Origin: Streptomyces sp. NBC_00377
Lineage (GTDB): Bacteria > Actinomycetota > Actinomycetes > Streptomycetales > Streptomycetaceae
Reading direction: 5' to 3'
Assembly: GCF_036075115.1 (NCBI RefSeq)
Contig: NZ_CP107958.1
Coordinates: forward strand, 3,968,001 to 4,032,000
Length of the DNA: 64,000 nt
This document shows positions 8,415 through 16,281 of this stretch, one piece after another (the first letter of the stretch is position 1; every line of letters begins with the position of its first letter). Below the pieces are notes generated by a model. That model worked only from the letters and a program-made list of their open reading frames with translations, searched no databases and was not told the origin of the DNA. The translations under genes were made by a program, and so were the position numbers.

Positions 8415-9059
8415 TCAGGCCTCGGGCGGGGACCAGGGACGGTTGTTCATGAGGTTGCCGAGGCCCGCCCAGGCGAAGTTCATCAGGGTCGCCGCCGCCT
8501 GGCGGGCCGTGGTGCCGTCGGCGGTGTTGGCCCAGGCGGCGAGGGACTCGGCGGCGCCGACCAGCGCCTCGGCGAGTCCGGCGACCTCCCGTTCGGGGAG
8601 ATCGGGGTCGCGGTGGGCCTCCCTGGCCGCGACCACGATCAGCTGGGTGACGAAGGCGACGATCTCCTCGCGCATCGCCGCCACCTCCGCGGCGAACGGC
8701 TCACCGTGCGTGCGGGCCTGTAGATGCAGGACGGACCAGGCGTGCGGGTGCTCCGCGGTGTGCGCGAAGAACGCCAGCAGTCCGTCCCAGAGCTGGCGGT
8801 CGGCGGGCAGGTCGGTGCGGACGCCGGTGCGCACCGCGGCGACGAGCGTCTTCGCCTCGCGCCGGATGCAGGCGGTGAAGAGGTCTTCCTTGGAGTTCAG
8901 GTACAGGTACACCAACGGCTTGGACACGCCCGCGAGTTCGGCGATCTCATCCATCGACGCGGCCATGTACCCGCGGCGGCCGAAGGTTTCCACTGCGGCG
9001 TCCAGCATCTGCTGCTCACGGACCGCACGCGGCATCCGCTTGGTCTTCACGGCACCCAT
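8415..9059 (-). CDS. TetR family transcriptional regulator
   Basis: 214 residues from an ATG at 9059 (a GTG two codons upstream at 9065 is possible; neither has a strong RBS). The N-terminal helix-turn-helix is typical: REQQMLDAAVETFGRRG, then MDEIAELAGVSKPLVYLY with an NSKEDLF helix. The C-terminal ligand domain is all-helical and unassigned. It converges on the MaoC gene with a 33-bp gap. It is the only regulator in the fatty-acid cluster, making it the best candidate for the palindromes at 6134-6163. An acyl-CoA ligand would be consistent but is not shown by the sequence. Confidence 0.85.
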   Translation of the reverse strand: MGAVKTKRMPRAVREQQMLDAAVETFGRRGYMAASMDEIAELAGVSKPLVYLYLNSKEDLFTACIRREAKTLVAAVRTGVRTDLPADRQLWDGLLAFFAHTAEHPHAWSVLHLQARTHGEPFAAEVAAMREEIVAFVTQLIVVAAREAHRDPDLPEREVAGLAEALVGAAESLAAWANTADGTTARQAAATLMNFAWAGLGNLMNNRPWSPPEA

Positions 9060-9065
9060 GGGCAC

Positions 9066-9387
9066 AGCGTAGTTGGGCCCGCCGGGGCCGGACCCGCTCC
9101 GACCCGGTCCGCCCCGCTCCGCCGGCCGGATCCCGACCCCGGTCCCGGCCGGGTCGAGGCCGCTGGGGCGTGTCTGACCATTCGCGTCGGATCAGCGCGC
9201 GGCGTCCGGTGATGGGGGCACCTCCCACGCCGTTCAGGCGGTGGGGGAGCATCGCAAGGCGGAGGATCGCCCGTGTACCGGATGTACTCGGGTGATCCGG
9301 CAACGCGGCGTGGGGGCACCCCCGGCCGAAGGCTGGGGGAGTGCCGTGCCAGGCGTCGCGCGCGCAGCGGGAATCGTCAGACACGAC
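9066..9387. repeat. Non-coding gap with two Streptomyces-type GC-rich hairpin repeats
   Basis: No gene with convincing codon bias was seen here. Two copies of a GGGGGCAC...GGGGGAG hairpin element are present, one about 9211-9250 and one about 9309-9345. The second pairs GGCACCCCCGGCC with GGCTGGGGGAGTGCC around a GAA loop. Elements of this form recur between Streptomyces genes. The stretch separates the divergent-facing 5' end of the tetR gene from the 3' end of the DUF4229 gene. Confidence 0.5.
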
Positions 9388-9696
9388 CTACGAGGTCTGC
9401 GCCCGGCCCTGGGGGTGCGCGCTCTCGTCGGCCACGTCGTCCTCCTGGGACCGGTTGGCGTCCAGGTTGGCCTTCATCCGGTCCACCCGCTGCACGACGT
9501 GCACCGAGGCGCGGTCGCGCTCCTTGCGCAGCACCACGAAGCTGATCGGCGCGGAGATCACCAGCGAGAGGAGGAGGATCCACATGAGGTTGGAGTCGCC
9601 GAGGCCGCGCGGGACGACACCCGAGTAGACGAGGCCCCAGACGACCACGAGGCAGCCGGCGAAGACACCGAGACGCATCAGTGTGTAGCGGAGCAT
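9388..9696 (-). CDS. DUF4229 membrane protein
   Basis: 102 residues from the ATG at 9696, chosen because GGAAGAG lies 9 nt upstream; the frame extends to 9720. The MLRYTLMRLGVFAGC start and two hydrophobic helices (about residues 6-24 and 36-56) separated by a short loop match the actinobacterial DUF4229 family. The C-terminal third is charged and hydrophilic (basic, then acidic) and is probably cytoplasmic. Function is unknown. It precedes the menaquinone genes but nothing in the sequence ties it to that pathway. Confidence 0.8.
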   Translation of the reverse strand: MLRYTLMRLGVFAGCLVVVWGLVYSGVVPRGLGDSNLMWILLLSLVISAPISFVVLRKERDRASVHVVQRVDRMKANLDANRSQEDDVADESAHPQGRAQTS

Positions 9697-9840
9697 GTCA
9701 ATCCACTCTTCCGATTCCAAAAGGGGCCGTCGTCCAGTGAAGCACGCCGGGGACCCGATCTTGCAGCGGGGTACGAGCGGCCGGGAGCCCTCGCATCGGG
9801 TCGAGCAGGGGTGCTTCGGCTCGCGTCGGGGCGCCCCGGC

Positions 9841-10365
9841 TCACGTCAGGGGCAGCAGCATGATGATGTCGTCGCGGTCGTCGTGCGGCGCGACGCGGAT
9901 GGCGCCGGGCACCCGGCCGACCTCCTTGTAGCCGCAGGAGCCGTAGAAGTGCTCCAGGCCGAGTCCGCCGCGGCAGGTCAGCCGGATCGCGTCGATGCCG
10001 TCGAAGGCGCGGGCCTCCTCGGCGGCGGCCGCCAGCAGGTCGCGGCCGTATCCCCTGCCCTGGTGGCGGGGGTGCACCATCACCGTGTACAGCATCACCC
10101 AGTGGGTCTGGAGGCGGTGCGTGTTGAAGCTGAGGAACGCCGTCGCGGCGACCTCGCCGGCCGGGTCGTGTCCGACGAGCAGCCGGGTGCGGCCCTCGGC
10201 CATCTGGACGAGGTGGCGGACCAGTTCCGGCCGGACCGTCTCGCGTTCCACCGGCGGCACGAAGCCGACGGCCCCACCCGCGTTGGAGACATCCGTCCAC
10301 AGGTCGAGGATGCCGTCGCGCAGGGCGGGGGTGACAGCGGGATCCAGGGTGAAGGTAAGCGACAC
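9841..10365 (-). CDS. GNAT family N-acetyltransferase
   Basis: 174 residues from a GTG at 10365 (VSLTFTLDPAV); only a weak AAGGA lies about 13 nt upstream. The open frame extends to 10569, but that region codes better in another frame. The acetyl-CoA-binding motif A is visible as VMVHPRHQGRGYGRDLL, matching Q/RxxGxG/A, with the preceding beta-strand WVMLYTVMV. The substrate is unknown. It lies in the same direction as the menaquinone genes. Confidence 0.82.
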   Translation of the reverse strand: MSLTFTLDPAVTPALRDGILDLWTDVSNAGGAVGFVPPVERETVRPELVRHLVQMAEGRTRLLVGHDPAGEVAATAFLSFNTHRLQTHWVMLYTVMVHPRHQGRGYGRDLLAAAAEEARAFDGIDAIRLTCRGGLGLEHFYGSCGYKEVGRVPGAIRVAPHDDRDDIIMLLPLT

Positions 10366-10381
10366 GCAGGGATCGTAGTCC

Positions 10382-10573
10382 TTACTTCGACTCTTTCGAC
10401 AGCATGGGCGCCGCCGTTCCCGGATCCTGGACCAGCCCCTGCCAGGCGCCCTCGCGGTCGTCCGCGCGCAGGACCGAGGAGCGGCGGACCGCGGGCACCG
10501 GCCCGCCGCGGCCGGCCGCGGCTCTCCTCCCGGCCTCAGGGGCGCGGGGCACCACGACCGGTCCCCCACGCAC
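10382..10573 (-). CDS. Possible small protein, unrecognised
   Basis: A 63-codon frame starting at GTG 10573 and ending in MLSKESK. It fills the gap between the mqnE stop (10604) and the GNAT start (10365). Third codon positions are strongly G/C and the composition (Arg, Pro, Gly early; SVLRADDREGAWQG later) looks protein-like rather than random, but high GC makes such frames common. I recognise no family. It could be the tail of a degraded gene or a true small ORF. Confidence 0.3.
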   Translation of the reverse strand: MRGGPVVVPRAPEAGRRAAAGRGGPVPAVRRSSVLRADDREGAWQGLVQDPGTAAPMLSKESK

Positions 10574-10603
10574 CCGCGGCCGGCGTACGGCTCGACGCGC
10601 CCG

Positions 10604-11767
10604 TCACACCCGCATCGGCTGCGGCGACTCGCGGCGGGCCGGGTCGGGGGCGTCGTACTCGCGGATGATCTCGTAGCGGGTGTTGCGCTCCACCGGGCGG
10701 AAACCGGCGTCCCGGATGAGGTCCAGCAGGTCGTCGCGGGTCAGCTTGTTCGGGGTGCCGTAGTTGTCCGCGTCATGCGTGATCTTGTACTCGACGACCG
10801 AGCCGTCCATGTCGTCGGCGCCGTGCTGGAGCGCGAGCTGCGCGGTCTGCACGCCGTGCATGACCCAGAAGACCTTCACGTGCGGGACGTTGTCGAACAG
10901 CAGCCGCGACACCGCGAAGGTCTTCAGGGCCTCCGCGCCGGTCGCCATCTGGGTGCGGGCCTGGAGCCGGTTACGGACCTTGCCGTCCTTCATGTCCACG
11001 AAGTCGTGCTGGTAGCGCAGCGGGATGAAGACCTGGAAGCCGTTCGTCTCGTCCTGGAGCTCACGCAGCCTCAGGACGTGGTCGACGCGGTGCCGCGGCT
11101 CCTCGATGTGGCCGTACAGCATGGTGCACGGGGTCTTGAGACCCTTCTCGTGCGCCAGCCGGTGGATGCGCGACCAGTCCTCCCAGTGGGTGCGGTGGTC
11201 GACGATGTGCTGCCGGACCTCCCAGTCGAAGATCTCGGCGCCGCCACCCGTCAGCGACTCCAGACCGGCGTCGATCAGCTCGTCGAGGATCTCGGAGGCG
11301 GACAGGCCGGAGATCGTCTCGAAGTGGTGGATCTCCGTCGCCGTGAACGCCTTCAGCGAGACGTCCGGGAGCGCGGCCTTGAGTTCCCGCAGCGAGCGCG
11401 GGTAGTAGCGCCACGGCAGGTTCGGGTGCAGGCCGTTGACGATGTGCAGCTCGGTGAGGCTCTCGCCCTCCATCGCCTTGGCGAGCTTCACCGCCTCCTC
11501 GATGCGCATCGTGTACGCGTCCTTCTCGCCCGGCTTGCGCTGGAAGGAGCAGTAGGCGCAGGACGCCGTGCACACGTTCGTCATGTTGAGGTGCCGGTTG
11601 ACGTTGAAGTGCACGACGTCGCCGTTCTTACGGGTCCGCACCTCGTGCGCGAGGCCGCCCAGCCATGCCAGGTCGTCCGACTCGTACAGCGCGATGCCGT
11701 CCTCACGGGTCAGCCGCTCACCGGCCCTGACCTTCTCCTCCAGCTCGCGCTTGAGTCCGACGTCCAT
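10604..11767 (-). CDS. mqnE: Aminofutalosine synthase MqnE (radical SAM)
   Basis: 387 residues. The radical SAM cluster motif CTASCAYC gives Cys66, Cys70 and Cys73. The surroundings (MTNVCTASCAYCSF, ELHIVNGLHPNLPW, SLTGGGAEIF) are characteristic of MqnE/MqnC-type enzymes. MqnE adds SAM-derived deoxyadenosyl to the enolpyruvyl product of chorismate to make 6-amino-6-deoxyfutalosine, the committed step of the futalosine route to menaquinone. The nearby UbiX-, UbiA- and UbiD-type genes belong to the late steps of the same pathway; in S. coelicolor these are SCO4494, SCO4492, SCO4491 and SCO4490. Confidence 0.92.
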   Translation of the reverse strand: MDVGLKRELEEKVRAGERLTREDGIALYESDDLAWLGGLAHEVRTRKNGDVVHFNVNRHLNMTNVCTASCAYCSFQRKPGEKDAYTMRIEEAVKLAKAMEGESLTELHIVNGLHPNLPWRYYPRSLRELKAALPDVSLKAFTATEIHHFETISGLSASEILDELIDAGLESLTGGGAEIFDWEVRQHIVDHRTHWEDWSRIHRLAHEKGLKTPCTMLYGHIEEPRHRVDHVLRLRELQDETNGFQVFIPLRYQHDFVDMKDGKVRNRLQARTQMATGAEALKTFAVSRLLFDNVPHVKVFWVMHGVQTAQLALQHGADDMDGSVVEYKITHDADNYGTPNKLTRDDLLDLIRDAGFRPVERNTRYEIIREYDAPDPARRESPQPMRV

Positions 11768-11775
11768 GCCCGCAC

Positions 11776-11850
11776 CTCTCTACGACTTACTACGACGACG
11801 TCCGACGAGGTCGTCGACGACCAACCGTACGCCCCCGCCCTTCGGGCGGG
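11776..11850. promoter_or_regulatory. mqnE upstream region with short palindromes and a hairpin
   Basis: Upstream of mqnE there is a cluster of GACGAC/GTCGTC half-sites (about 11792-11821). Beyond it lies a CCCGCCC-TTC-GGGCGGG hairpin (11834-11850) just downstream of the AsnC stop at 11880, which could terminate the AsnC transcript. The half-sites could be a regulator site, possibly for the adjacent Lrp/AsnC protein. This is suggestive only. Confidence 0.35.
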
Positions 11851-11879
11851 AGGTGGCCCCGACCGGCCCTGGAACGGGC

Positions 11880-12335
11880 CTACACCTCTTCGGGAAGCTC
11901 CCCGACCCGGTTCTCCCACTTGGTGGAGAGCACGATGGTGGTACGGGTGCGGGAGACGCCCTTGGTCCCGCTGAGCCGCCGGATGATCCGCTCGAGACCG
12001 TCGACGTCGTTGGCCCGCACCTTCAGCATGAACGAGTCGTCGCCGGCGATGAACCAGCAGTCCTCGATCTCGCTGAGGTCCTTCATCCGGTTGGCCACGT
12101 CCTCGTGGTCGGCGGCGTCGGAGAGGGAGATGCCGATGAGGGCGGTGACGCCGAGACCGAGCTGGGCGGCGTTCACCGTGGCGCGGTAGCCGGTGATGAC
12201 ACCGGCCGCCTCCAGCCGGTTGATGCGGTCGGTGACGCTGGGTCCCGACAGACCGACGAGGCGCCCCAGCTCCGCGTAGGAGGCCCGGCCGTTCTCCCGC
12301 AGTGCCTGGATGAGCTGCCTGTCCACCGCGTCCAT
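11880..12335 (-). CDS. Lrp/AsnC family transcriptional regulator
   Basis: 151 residues, normal length for the family. It starts MDAVDRQLIQALREN, with a winged HTH (ELGRLVGLSGPSVTDRINRL, helix 3 near residues 29-40), then the RAM ligand-binding domain. It lies between mqnE and the UbiX-type gene, all on the minus strand, and this regulator is embedded in the menaquinone cluster. An amino-acid or aromatic ligand is usual for the family. Regulation of menaquinone genes is plausible but not shown. Confidence 0.88.
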   Translation of the reverse strand: MDAVDRQLIQALRENGRASYAELGRLVGLSGPSVTDRINRLEAAGVITGYRATVNAAQLGLGVTALIGISLSDAADHEDVANRMKDLSEIEDCWFIAGDDSFMLKVRANDVDGLERIIRRLSGTKGVSRTRTTIVLSTKWENRVGELPEEV

Positions 12336-12403
12336 GCGATCGAAGCCTTCCGGTCAAGAGTTCCTGAAAAGATGAGAGGTACTGCGACTTGCTCAGATGG
12401 CGC

Positions 12404-13060
12404 TCATGTGGCCCGGGTTCCGTTCGCGCCGCCCAGTTCGCCGTCCCACCGGCGGTAGAGCGTGTGCGCGACCCCCGCCGCGTCGAGTACGCGCCCGGCG
12501 ACGAAGTCGACCAGATCCTGGATGTGCGTGGCGCCCGCGTAGAAGGCGGGTGAGGCGGGCACGACGCTCGCACCGGCGTCGTCCAGCGCGACCAGATGGC
12601 GCAGGGTCTGCCCGCCCAGCGGTGTCTCGCGCACCGTCACGACGAGAGGCCGCCGCTCCTTGAGCGTGACGCTCGCGGCCCGCTGGAGAAGGTCCTTCGA
12701 CAACCCGAGGGCGACCCCGGCGACACAGGCCGTCGAGGCGGGCACGATCAGCATCCCCTTGACCGGATACGACCCCGAGGACGGCCCCGCCGCCAGGTCC
12801 CCCGCAGCCCAGTACCGGACGTCTTCGACGTTCGTCCGGAAAGTGTCCGGCTTGCCGTCGGCCCCGCGCGCGAGCCATTCCCGCAGGTCGTCGCGCCAGT
12901 GCGCGTCCCGGAAGGAGATCCCCGTCTCGTCGAGCAGGGTGAGCCGCGAGGCCCGGCTGACCACCAGGTCGACGCTCTCGCCCCCGGCGAGCAGCGCACG
13001 CAGCACGGCGGCGGCATAGGGCGTACCGGACGCCCCGGACACCCCCACGATCCAAGGCAC
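12404..13060 (-). CDS. ubiX: UbiX-type flavin prenyltransferase
   Basis: 218 residues from a GTG at 13060, chosen because AGGAGA lies 10 nt upstream; the longer frame to 13144 has no such site. The protein starts PWIVGVSGASGTPYAAAVLRAL, the Rossmann-like FMN-binding start of UbiX/Pad1 enzymes. It also has the VPASTACVAGVALGLS and KERRPLVVTVRETPL segments. It attaches a dimethylallyl group to FMN to make the prenylated flavin needed by UbiD-type decarboxylases. The partner here is mqnL at 14153-15610, two genes upstream on the same strand. Confidence 0.9.
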   Translation of the reverse strand: MPWIVGVSGASGTPYAAAVLRALLAGGESVDLVVSRASRLTLLDETGISFRDAHWRDDLREWLARGADGKPDTFRTNVEDVRYWAAGDLAAGPSSGSYPVKGMLIVPASTACVAGVALGLSKDLLQRAASVTLKERRPLVVTVRETPLGGQTLRHLVALDDAGASVVPASPAFYAGATHIQDLVDFVAGRVLDAAGVAHTLYRRWDGELGGANGTRAT

Positions 13061-13250
13061 GCGCTGCGTTTCTCCTGCGTTCACACCTTGAGCGTACCGG
13101 TGAGCGAAGTGGTCCTCAGGACCGGTCGGGCCCGAAGCCCGCACGCTCCCTTCGCTTTCCCCGCCCGCCTGTTCACCCGGACGGAGTACAGGGCCCGGCC
13201 CCGGGCCGCACCGGGACCGGGCCTCGGTCCGGGCAAGGACCGGACCAGGG

Positions 13251-14156
13251 CTAGACCGTGAGCCCCCGCACCAGCAGGTCGATCAGCGCGCAGCCGAACA
13301 AGCTGATGCCGATGAACCCGTTCGTCTGGAAGAACGCCCTGTTCAGGCGGGTCAGGTCGTGCGGCCGAACGATCGTGTGCTCGTAGACGAAGGCGCCCGC
13401 GACGATCACCAGGCCCAGCCAGAAGAACGCGCCCGCGCCCGTGGCCAGGGCGTACCAGACGAAGAGGGCCGTCGTGATCGCGTGGCAGACGCGCGCTCCC
13501 CGGACGGCCGCCGGGATGCCGAAGCGGGCCGGGACCGACATGACGCCGATCTCGCGGTCCGTCTCGACGTCCTGGCAGGCGTAGATGAGGTCGAAGCCGC
13601 CGATCCAGACGCCGACCGCCAGGCCCAGGATCACCGCGTCCCACGACCACTCGCCGGTGATCGCCAGCCAGCCGCCGATCGGACCCATCGCCTGCGCCAG
13701 ACCCAGGATGGCCTGCGGGAAGTTCGTGAACCGCTTGCCGTACGGGTACACCACCATCGGGATCACCGCGATGGGGGCAAGGGCCAGACAGAGCGGGTTC
13801 AGCAGCGCGGCCGCGCCCAGGAAGACCACCAGGGCGATCAGGGCGCCGGTCCAGGCGTGCCGCACCGACATGGCCCCCGTGACCAGCTCGCGCTGCGCCG
13901 TGCGGGGGTTACGGGCGTCGATCTCGCGGTCGATGATCCGGTTGACCGCCATGGCGAAGGTGCGCAGGCCCACCATGCAGACGGTGACCAGCAGCAGCCT
14001 GCCCCAGTGGATGTTGGCGTCCGTCTCGTACATCGCCGTCAGCGCGGCGATGTAGGCGAAGGGCAGCGCGAACACGGAGTGTTCGATCATCACCAGGCGC
14101 AGGAACGCCTTGGTGCGTCCCGGCTGCTGCGGAAGCGCTGCGGATGCGGAACTCAC
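13251..14156 (-). CDS. mqnP: Menaquinone prenyltransferase MqnP (UbiA family)
   Basis: 301 residues from a GTG at 14156 that overlaps the mqnL stop as GTGA. About eight to nine transmembrane helices are visible. The first UbiA Asp-rich motif is NRIIDREIDARNPRT and the second is DVETDREIGVMSVP, which bind polyprenyl diphosphate through magnesium. It prenylates the dihydroxynaphthoate-type intermediate of the futalosine pathway in the membrane. Tight overlap with the UbiD-type decarboxylase shows the two are translationally coupled. Confidence 0.9.
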   Translation of the reverse strand: MSSASAALPQQPGRTKAFLRLVMIEHSVFALPFAYIAALTAMYETDANIHWGRLLLVTVCMVGLRTFAMAVNRIIDREIDARNPRTAQRELVTGAMSVRHAWTGALIALVVFLGAAALLNPLCLALAPIAVIPMVVYPYGKRFTNFPQAILGLAQAMGPIGGWLAITGEWSWDAVILGLAVGVWIGGFDLIYACQDVETDREIGVMSVPARFGIPAAVRGARVCHAITTALFVWYALATGAGAFFWLGLVIVAGAFVYEHTIVRPHDLTRLNRAFFQTNGFIGISLFGCALIDLLVRGLTV

Positions 14157-15610
14157 AGCCCGTACTCCTTCCAGCGGCGGTCGACCTTCGCCGCAGTCTC
14201 CGGATCGGGCAGCACCATCTCCGGCCAGCCGCCGTCGCGCGTGTACCCCTCCTCGGGCCACTTACGGGTCGCGTCGATGCCCGCCTTGCCGCCCCAGAAC
14301 TGCTGGTAGGAGGCGTGGTCGAGATGGTCGACCGGGCCCTCGACGAGGGACAGGTCGCGGGCGTAGTCGGTGTTGCCGAGCGCCCGCCAGGCAACCTCGT
14401 GCAGGTCGTGGACGTCGCAGTCCGAGTCGACCACGACGATCAGCTTGGTCAGCGACATCATGTGGGCGCCCCAGACCGCGTGCATCACCTTCTGCGCGTG
14501 CTTGGGGTACTTCTTGTCGATCGAGACGATCGCGCAGTTGTGGAAGCCGCCGGCCTCGGGCAGGTGGTAGTCCACGATGTCCGGGACGATGACCTTCAGC
14601 AGCGGCAGGAAGAAACGTTCCGTGGCACGGCCGAGCGGGCCGTCCTCCGTCGGCGGCCTGCCGACCACGATCGACTGGAGCAGGGGACGCCTGCGCATCG
14701 TCACGCAGTCGATCTTCAGCGCGGGGAACGGCTCCTGCGGGGTGTAGAACCCGGTGTGGTCGCCGAACGGACCCTCCGGCAGCATCTCCCCCGGCTCCAG
14801 CCAGCCCTCGATGACGACCTCCGCCTGCGCCGGCACCTGGAGCGGCACCGTCTTGCAGTCGACCATCTCGATCCGCTTGCCCGCGATGAACCCGGCGAAC
14901 AGGTACTCGTCGATGTCGCCGGGCAGCGGGGCGGTGGAGGCGTACGTCACGGCGGGCGGACAGCCGAAGGCGATCGCGACGGGGAGCTTCTCACCCTTGC
15001 GGGCCGCTACCTGGTAGTGGTTGCGGCTGTCCTTGTGGATCTGCCAGTGCATGCCGATCGTGCGCTTGTCGTGGCGCTGGAGGCGGTACAGCCCGAGGTT
15101 GCGGATCCCGGTCTCCGGGTCCTTGGTGTGCGTCAGGCCCAGGTTGAAGAAGGAACCGCCGTCCTGCGGCCAGGTGAAGAGGGCGGGCAGGGCGTCGAGG
15201 TCGACGTCGTCGCCGTGCAGGACGACCTCCTGGACGGGGGCGTCCTGGGGCTTCACCTTCTTCGGCGGCACGTGCGTCATCGCGCCGAGCTTCCCGAAAG
15301 CCTCCCGGACGCCGACGAACCCGTGCGGCAGCTCGGGCCGCAGCAGCCCGCCGATCTTGTCGGAGATCTCGCCGTACGACTTCAGCCCGAGGGCCTTCAG
15401 CAGCCGCCGGTCGGTGCCGAACACGTTCATCGCGAGGGGCATGCTCGACCCCTTCACGTTCTCGAAGAGGAGCGCGGGGCCACCGGACTTCTGGACCCGG
15501 TCGACGATCTCCCCGACCTCCAGATACGGATCGACCTCGGCCTTGACGCGCTTGAGGTCGCCTTCGCGTTCCAGTGCCCTGAGCAGGGAACGAAGATCGT
15601 CGTAAGCCAT
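14153..15610 (-). CDS. mqnL: UbiD-type decarboxylase MqnL
   Basis: 485 residues, normal UbiD length, starting MAYDDLRSLLRALEREGDL at the ATG at 15610. Conserved UbiD segments are visible: GIRNLGLYRLQ, KDSRNHYQVA, EGPFGDHTGFYTP and NCAIVSIDKKYPKHA. The Glu and Arg of the prenylated-FMN active site fall in the conserved blocks. It should decarboxylate 1,4-dihydroxy-6-naphthoate-derived prenylated intermediate. It is the first gene of a coupled pair with mqnP, and its cofactor would come from the UbiX homologue downstream. Confidence 0.92.
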   Translation of the reverse strand: MAYDDLRSLLRALEREGDLKRVKAEVDPYLEVGEIVDRVQKSGGPALLFENVKGSSMPLAMNVFGTDRRLLKALGLKSYGEISDKIGGLLRPELPHGFVGVREAFGKLGAMTHVPPKKVKPQDAPVQEVVLHGDDVDLDALPALFTWPQDGGSFFNLGLTHTKDPETGIRNLGLYRLQRHDKRTIGMHWQIHKDSRNHYQVAARKGEKLPVAIAFGCPPAVTYASTAPLPGDIDEYLFAGFIAGKRIEMVDCKTVPLQVPAQAEVVIEGWLEPGEMLPEGPFGDHTGFYTPQEPFPALKIDCVTMRRRPLLQSIVVGRPPTEDGPLGRATERFFLPLLKVIVPDIVDYHLPEAGGFHNCAIVSIDKKYPKHAQKVMHAVWGAHMMSLTKLIVVVDSDCDVHDLHEVAWRALGNTDYARDLSLVEGPVDHLDHASYQQFWGGKAGIDATRKWPEEGYTRDGGWPEMVLPDPETAAKVDRRWKEYGL

Positions 15611-15698
15611 GTGTCCCAGTATCGGCCACCCGCTACCCTGACCCCGTCACCGGGGCTGCCCCACGCTCCGTCGCCGTCTTCTGGGAGAACCCGCCACC

Positions 15699-16097
15699 AT
15701 GCTCAGGTATCTGCCGTTCCTGCTGGTCCTGGCACTGTGGATCTACGCCTTCATCGACTGTCTGAACACCCCCGAGGAGGAGGTGCGGGGCCTGCCGAAG
15801 GTGGTCTGGGTCATCATCATCCTGCTCTTCGGCGAGGTGCTCGTCGGGCCGGTCGCCTGGCTGGTGGCGGGCAAGGCCCGCCGCACGCCCGCGGGCGGCG
15901 CCACCGCGGCTCAGTCGCCCCGCGCCCGGCGCGCCGAGTGGGTGGCGCCGGACGACAACCCCGAGTTCCTCAAGTCCCTGAAGGACGAGACGGCGAAGAA
16001 CGACGAGAAGCTCCTCAAGGACTGGGAGGCCGACCTGCGCCGCCGCGAGGACGAACTGAAGCGCCGCGAGTCGGGCGAGGACCCTAAGGAAGGCTGA
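15699..16097 (+). CDS. PLDc_N-domain membrane protein
   Basis: 132 residues. Two hydrophobic helices (about residues 4-22 and 36-58) form a phospholipase D N-terminal-like (PLDc_N) module, with the typical FIDCLNTPEEEVRGLPKVVW loop between them. No PLD catalytic HKD motif is present. The C-terminus is a highly charged helix (RRREDELKRRE), probably cytoplasmic. It is divergent from mqnL over 88 bp. Its stop overlaps the convergent DUF397 gene by 14 bp. Function is unknown. Confidence 0.8.
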   Translation: MLRYLPFLLVLALWIYAFIDCLNTPEEEVRGLPKVVWVIIILLFGEVLVGPVAWLVAGKARRTPAGGATAAQSPRARRAEWVAPDDNPEFLKSLKDETAKNDEKLLKDWEADLRRREDELKRRESGEDPKEG

Positions 16098-16281
16098 CGG
16101 CGCCCACGAACGCGGCCCAGGCGCTCCGCGCGACGACGATCACCGGGCCGTCCGGGGCCTTGCTGTCACGGACGGGGACGACGGCGGGGAAACCGGGGGC
16201 CACCTCGATGCAGTTGCCGCCGTTGTCGCCGCTGTAGCTGCTCTTGATCCAGGTCGTCGCGGTGAGCTCGTGCCTGTTCAT
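16084..16281 (-). CDS. DUF397 protein
   Basis: 65 residues with the family signature TTWIKSSYSGDNGGNCIEVA and a C-terminal WAAFVGAV. DUF397 proteins almost always follow an XRE-DUF5753 regulator in Streptomyces, as here; some such pairs (BldB-like and WhiJ-like systems) affect development. The gene lies inside the 3' end of the upstream regulator frame: the regulator's open frame continues 116 nt past this start in another phase. Confidence 0.88.
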   Translation of the reverse strand: MNRHELTATTWIKSSYSGDNGGNCIEVAPGFPAVVPVRDSKAPDGPVIVVARSAWAAFVGAVSLP

